From contig OX387197.1 in the NCBI GenBank assembly GCA_947561715.1, positions 7,561,001 to 7,625,000 of the forward strand: DNA of 64,000 bases. Direction: 5' to 3'. A model generated the notes under the pieces. The model was given only the letters and a program-made list of their open reading frames with translations, had not been told where the DNA came from and did no database searches. The position numbers were made by a program, and so were the translations under genes. This document shows positions 59,861 through 64,000 of the stretch, piece after piece (position 1 is the first letter of the stretch; each line of letters opens with the position of its first letter). This stretch comes from Ascidia mentula. Its lineage: Eukaryota > Chordata > Ascidiacea > Phlebobranchia > Ascidiidae.

Positions 59861-60488
59861 CAAACAAAATATGCCTGGCAGCGTCAGTAACAATTTATTT
59901 ATATTATCTGGTCTATAATGTACACATGGGTAAAAATGTTTGCTGATTCCAATCAGGATATCCTGCTCAGCAGGCTATATAAACTTTGGTTTGTGGTTTA
60001 TGTTGAAATTCAAAATTTTGTGGGTTGCTTAATATGTTTCAACTGCAAGAGCCATTGACAAAAGGTACTTACTATGATGAAGCTCACTTAGCCACATTGT
60101 AATGAAAGAAATCCAATACAATCTTACGGAAGATTCGTCTATGTCTGTTAAGTCAAGTAAATTGTATCATCACCCCCCAATCACCTTCAACTTATTGATT
60201 TGGAGCAATTTTACTTTTTGGTTAATCAGCTGTAATCATCAAAGTGCGCAAGCGAACAATTCGGTCGCAGCAGTATAATAAAAGTTCACCGATTTTACTT
60301 TTTTCAAAAGCTCACGCGAAACTCCATCCATAGTACTGACAATTAAAACAATTTTGGGCGTTGTTAGTCGTACAGTTGTTTGGTTGTAATAGCAATTCGC
60401 AAACTTATTTGGGTTCAAGTCAAGGCATTGCAGCCAAGCTGGATCAGCCACTTTTCCCGACAAGTCGAAGGTAGATTTGAAAAATCAA
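59861..60488. other. Intergenic, no gene seen
   Basis: AT-rich stretch without recognisable features. Confidence 0.35.
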
Positions 60489-60559
60489 GCTCCCGGTGAG
60501 GTTTGAACTCTCGACCCTGGGCTATCCAGGTCCAACGCTACCAAATGAGCTACAGGAGC
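60489..60559 (-). tRNA. Degenerate tRNA-like sequence (pseudogene or tRNA-derived SINE head)
   Basis: 71 nt on the minus strand. The acceptor stem GCTCCTG/CGGGAGC pairs along its length with one G-U. Box A TAGCTCATTTGG and box B-like GAGTTCAAACC fit the Pol III consensus. The anticodon arm TGGAC-CTGGATA-GCCCA has one mismatch and would give anticodon GGA. The T stem has 4 of 5 pairs. The D stem is broken, apparently by a deleted base. It is too degenerate to call a working tRNA. Confidence 0.55.
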
Positions 60560-61628
60560 TCAGTGGTTTCTCGGCTATATTGTGGCCAAGGTGCACTGGT
60601 GCGCAAGCGCACAACTTGTCGGGCGACCTTCACATATGATTCGAATAGGTAAAAAATAAATAAATAAATCAGTTGCTTTTTTGAAATGACACATTGTTTT
60701 TCCGAAAAATGTTTTGAAGGCCGTGTGCAAATGGAATTAAAAAGCGTAAGTATGCCACTTTACATTTGTTTTTGTTGTTAGGTGTGCTTCAACATGCCTG
60801 TGCTGACGTAATCATGACTTAGTTTGTGACCATTGATATGGGTTAAACCGCTTTGTTTGTTGTAGAAAGAAATTTCAAGGCAAAACAACGTAGTCTGCCA
60901 CAAGTAGACCATAAGTTATTCTGTGTAGACATTTATAGATGTGCTGCTAATCTATTTTTGCAAGTATCTTACATCTTGATATAATATTTTCATAGGGTTT
61001 GATCATTTTTATGTGCTGAATCAGTATCAATGCACTCCAAAAACTGAGTGACCAAAAAATTTTTTTAGATTGTGGTATTATGTCACAAGTTCGCATGTTG
61101 CAGTGTAAAGTAAAACTCTACTTAATGTGTCTTTCTTGACTAAATTTTATATCCAAATTATCACATACTATTTTGCCAGAACAAGATCTTCAGGATTCTC
61201 AGATGAAAGATTTTTCTACCAATTTCCAGTCTCCAATTTATATCATTTGAATTCTCTGGTGAAAACATTTAATGTGTGCAAATATTAAAATTACTGTAAG
61301 TTTTACGGTGCATGATAATAAATTCTAAATTAAAATGTATGACTAACTCCTGTCTAGTAAAACCAATCACCACACAAAAAGTAAACATCATACTTTGTTT
61401 GTGCACAATTGCAACAGGAAACACTTATGTCATACTATAGCACCAGAATATATTTCAACAACATGAAACCTAAAGCTTCTTTGAAAAAGACATCTAAGTT
61501 AACATGCACATTTTGTATTGCTTATGTTTTATCTAGTTTTGTTTCTCCACACTGAATTTTGTAAACAACAACCTAAAAGAATGCATAAATACGTTTATGT
61601 ATGGGAAATACACACAAGATTACATCTA
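60560..61628. other. Gene-free AT-rich stretch with a diverged repeat
   Basis: Segment 60715-60840 resembles 61650-61780 (both carry a GTGTGC/TAAATGG start and GTGCTGACGTAAT/GTGTTGACGTAAT), suggesting an older relative of the MITE at 61629. Confidence 0.4.
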
Positions 61629-62011
61629 TGTAGTTTTAGAAGGTTGCCTTTTGGACACCATGTGTAAATGGAAGTTTTAAAGTGTAAGTAAACCACCTTA
61701 TGTAATATTTGGTTGAAGTATGTATCAACGTACTGTGTTGACGTAATAAATCTAGTGACGTTATCATGATGTCATTTTATTGGCAGAAATATGGTTATAA
61801 TGTCTCCTATGGTGGAAAAATGCTTTTTTATTGTGATTTTCATTCAAGATTTAATTCCTAACTACATGCAATTATGCAAACAATTTACATCATTAGATGG
61901 CCAAAGGTAGAAATGCTTTGGGACTTCTTGCTCTGATATAATGTTTGTGAAAATGGTAAAGTTAAGTAATCACCTACAGCTTTTTCTATGTGGCAACCTT
62001 CTAAAACTACA
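61629..62011. mobile_element. MITE with perfect 20-bp terminal inverted repeats
   Basis: Starts TGTAGTTTTAGAAGGTTGCC and ends with its exact reverse complement at 61992-62011. The 383-bp body has no coding capacity. A target-site duplication is not evident. The right end runs directly into the GC-rich repeat array. Confidence 0.75.
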
Positions 62012-62520
62012 GGTGCGCTAGGTCCGCTTGTTCGGCCAGTCCGCCAGGTCAGCTAGGTCCCTTCTAATAGTATACAGGCCCGCTAGGCACCTTCTATAAC
62101 TACAGGTCCGCCCGAGGTACCTTCGAATACTAGAGGTCCGCTATATTCAACCTTTTAATACAGGGGTGTCCAAATCAGGCCCGCGCTACAAAAGTGGCTA
62201 GCGGACCTAGCGGACCTGTAGTATTAGAAAGTTGGATACTGCGGAACTGTAGCATTAGAAGGTACCTAGCGGACCTGTAGTATTATAGAAGGGACCTAGC
62301 GCACCTGTAGTATTAGAAGGTTGGATACTGCGGACCTGTAGCATTGAAAGGTAGCGGACCTAGCGCACCTAGCGGACCTAGCGCACCCAGCGGACCTAGC
62401 GCACCTAGCGGACCTAGCGCACATGTAGTATTAGAAGGTACCGTTTGATCTCACGGAAGTCATGCGTGTCCGCTAGGTCCGCTAGATACCTTCTAATACT
62501 ACAGGTCCGCTAGGTAAAAA
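62005..62520. repeat. Inverted GC-rich repeat array
   Basis: Many copies of GCGGACCTAGCG-like units and of ACCTGTAGTATTAGAAGGT are present in both orientations: plus-type GGTCCGCTAGG at about 62014-62150 and 62470-62515, minus-type in about 62195-62430. It can form large hairpins. The TAGTATTAGAAGGT part resembles the terminus of the adjoining MITE. Confidence 0.8.
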
Positions 62521-63512
62521 TACAATGCATTTACAAACTTACGATTTACTTAAATGACAAGTAATGCGAACAGTTGTTGACACATTGAAAAGCGCTCAGG
62601 AGTTTAAACTGCTGGTATAAACTGCCTTGCCTGAAAATTGGATAGCATATTTAGCCGAAAGCAAATCAATTTCGTAATTCTACCAGAATCTGATTGGTAA
62701 AAAAACGCGAAACGAAACAAAGCTAAAAAATATAAAATTATGTAGGAGATTGTAAAAAAGACATGCACTAAGGTTCATGAATGAAAGATTGTGACTTATT
62801 TATTGCCTCATTTTTTTGATAAAATGTCACACGTTTTTATCTTTACATTTCTTTATCACCTTTGATGTTTACTTGTGGTTTCTATGACAGGTCTTGGGTA
62901 TGACGAAGTGAGAGAATGTATGTGTGTGACGAAGGGCTTCATGAGTGAAGGCTTACATTTGTCACTTCTGTGTTTTTAATAAAGGGATCCAACCTGCTGG
63001 TGTGTAGCAGCTCCTACAAGCCCTAACGAAAATAGCTGTTACATTGCCTAAGCAGTTTTGCGAATAGTTTTATACTGTATCTGTTTTTTTGTCAGGAAGT
63101 TCTTTGTTGTGGTGACTATTTGTGGAGAGACAACTAATGCATGACTTTTGTTTTTTGGTAAACACTGTTTCAGATTTTGTTTTCTAATATTCGCTGCTTA
63201 AAAGTGCTGACAAATTCATGGCACAACGCTAACCGCTACTTGGGGCAAATGTGGATTAGCATTGAAAACCTGTTAGTGCATTCAACCGAGAATCTGCGGC
63301 TTGGCCGTGTTTAGCTTAGCGAGCGTGTCTGTTTTTACTGTAACTTGCTTTAAGAGACTGAATGAGGAACGTATCACTGAAAGTTGTTGCTTTTGTAACT
63401 GACAAATATAACAATTATGCATAGTGTATGATTTTTTATGATTTAGTAGAGTCATAATTTTGCCAATACTTTCATTTAATTGTTGTATTGGACTGGCTAA
63501 TTGAGCTATCTG
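62521..63512. other. Upstream region of the methyltransferase gene
   Basis: AT-rich. It should contain the promoter of the gene at 63513; no clear motif or repeat is seen. Confidence 0.35.
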
Positions 63513-63732
63513 ATGGAAAATACTGCAACAGATTCAACTCAAAGCGGGTTGTACCGTTTTGTACTAAACAGCAAAGATGACGAGGAATCACAGAGAAGTT
63601 ATTCCAATTGGGCATCTACTTTCGACGAAGATTTGCGCCAGTTGGGGCACAATATGCATTTGCAAGTTGCTAAACTTGTCAATAAATACTGTCCAAACTC
63701 AAAAGATGCAGTTTTACTGGATGTAGGTGCAG
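63513..63732 (+). CDS. Class I SAM methyltransferase, METTL27-like, first exon (gene continues outside window)
   Basis: ATG at 63513 (MENTATDSTQSGLY). The exon has 73 codons plus one base and ends at GCA-G|GTGAAG. Residues such as SNWASTFDEDLRQLGHNMH followed by DAVLLDVGAG fit the start of METTL27-type (Williams-Beuren region) methyltransferases, where YDxWAxxYDxDV precedes motif I (LDVGCGTG). The donor cuts motif I, so the next exon should begin with the rest of GxG. The remaining 270 bp of the window are intron. The substrate is unknown. Confidence 0.6.
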
Positions 63733-63869
63733 GTGAAGAAACATTCTTAATTATATCCAATCCAGTTTCATACTTTTTTTTCTCTTGTAAACTAGATTAT
63801 TATTTCTAAACTTCTTAATTGGTTTTGTACTGGTTGCAAGTGGAAGATTTTCCGTTCTGTATGGTTTAA

Positions 63870-64000
63870 CCCTTTAGAGCCCCAGGGGTCACCAGTGACC
63901 CCATGACTTTAAAGACCGATACAAGAAAGGTTTCAGCTTTTTATAATTTTTTTCTGCCTTTAAAGCCCAGAGCCCCCCTTTGCCCTGATCTGCATAAAAT
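63870..64000 (+). mobile_element. Possible piggyBac-like element, left end
   Basis: TTAA at 63866-63869 is followed by CCCTTTAGAGCCCCAGGGGT and then GTCACCAGTGAC. piggyBac elements insert at TTAA and begin CCC. The GGGGTCACCAGTGACCCC palindrome is subterminal. The other end is beyond the window. Confidence 0.5.

Overview
The window looks like nuclear DNA from a compact, AT-rich chordate genome. An ascidian tunicate of the Ciona type is the best guess. The reasons are many short GT-AG introns, several single-exon genes, gene spacing of one to a few kilobases, chordate-type orthologues (Smoothened, SUV39H, RTCB, UNC93A, MGAT4) and many short decayed transposons. The species assignment is inference; I ran no searches. 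Exon models were read by hand from splice sites, reading phase and remembered family motifs. All complete multi-exon models sum to a multiple of three.

Layout. 1-2137 (+) and 2971-6123 (-): two UNC93A-like transporter genes, tail to tail, with matching exon lengths. 6717-7823 (-) and 11636-12682 (-): tandem intronless C2H2 zinc-finger genes (13 and 12 fingers), separated by a Penelope-like retroelement relic with a GIY-YIG domain (about 9968-10865). 15269-15553 (-): a small single-pass membrane protein. 20093-21004 (-): an intronless seven-helix membrane protein. 23669-29389 (-): SUV39H histone H3K9 methyltransferase. 32073-42213 (-): Smoothened, the Hedgehog signal transducer, with one probable GC-AG intron and a hAT-like MITE in an intron. 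44389-47250 (+): RTCB, the tRNA/XBP1 RNA ligase. 47783-49812 (-): an aldo/keto reductase, with a partial recent duplicate at 52071-52460. 54516-58678 (+): an MGAT4-family (GT54) N-acetylglucosaminyltransferase with a minisatellite in one intron. 60489-60559 (-): a degenerate tRNA-like sequence. 61629-62520: a MITE fused to an inverted GC-rich repeat array. 63513 to the end (+): first exon of a class I methyltransferase resembling METTL27. A piggyBac-like end begins at 63870.

The genes form no operon or pathway. Smoothened and RTCB are head to head; RTCB and the aldo/keto reductase are tail to tail about 530 bp apart. The most unusual signal is a dispersed repeat family carrying the layout of a type I hammerhead ribozyme, with four decayed copies at 22171, 35009, 53058 and 56496, all on the minus strand. 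In addition, at least three Penelope-like 3' ends carry a CTGATGA...GAAA-like core.
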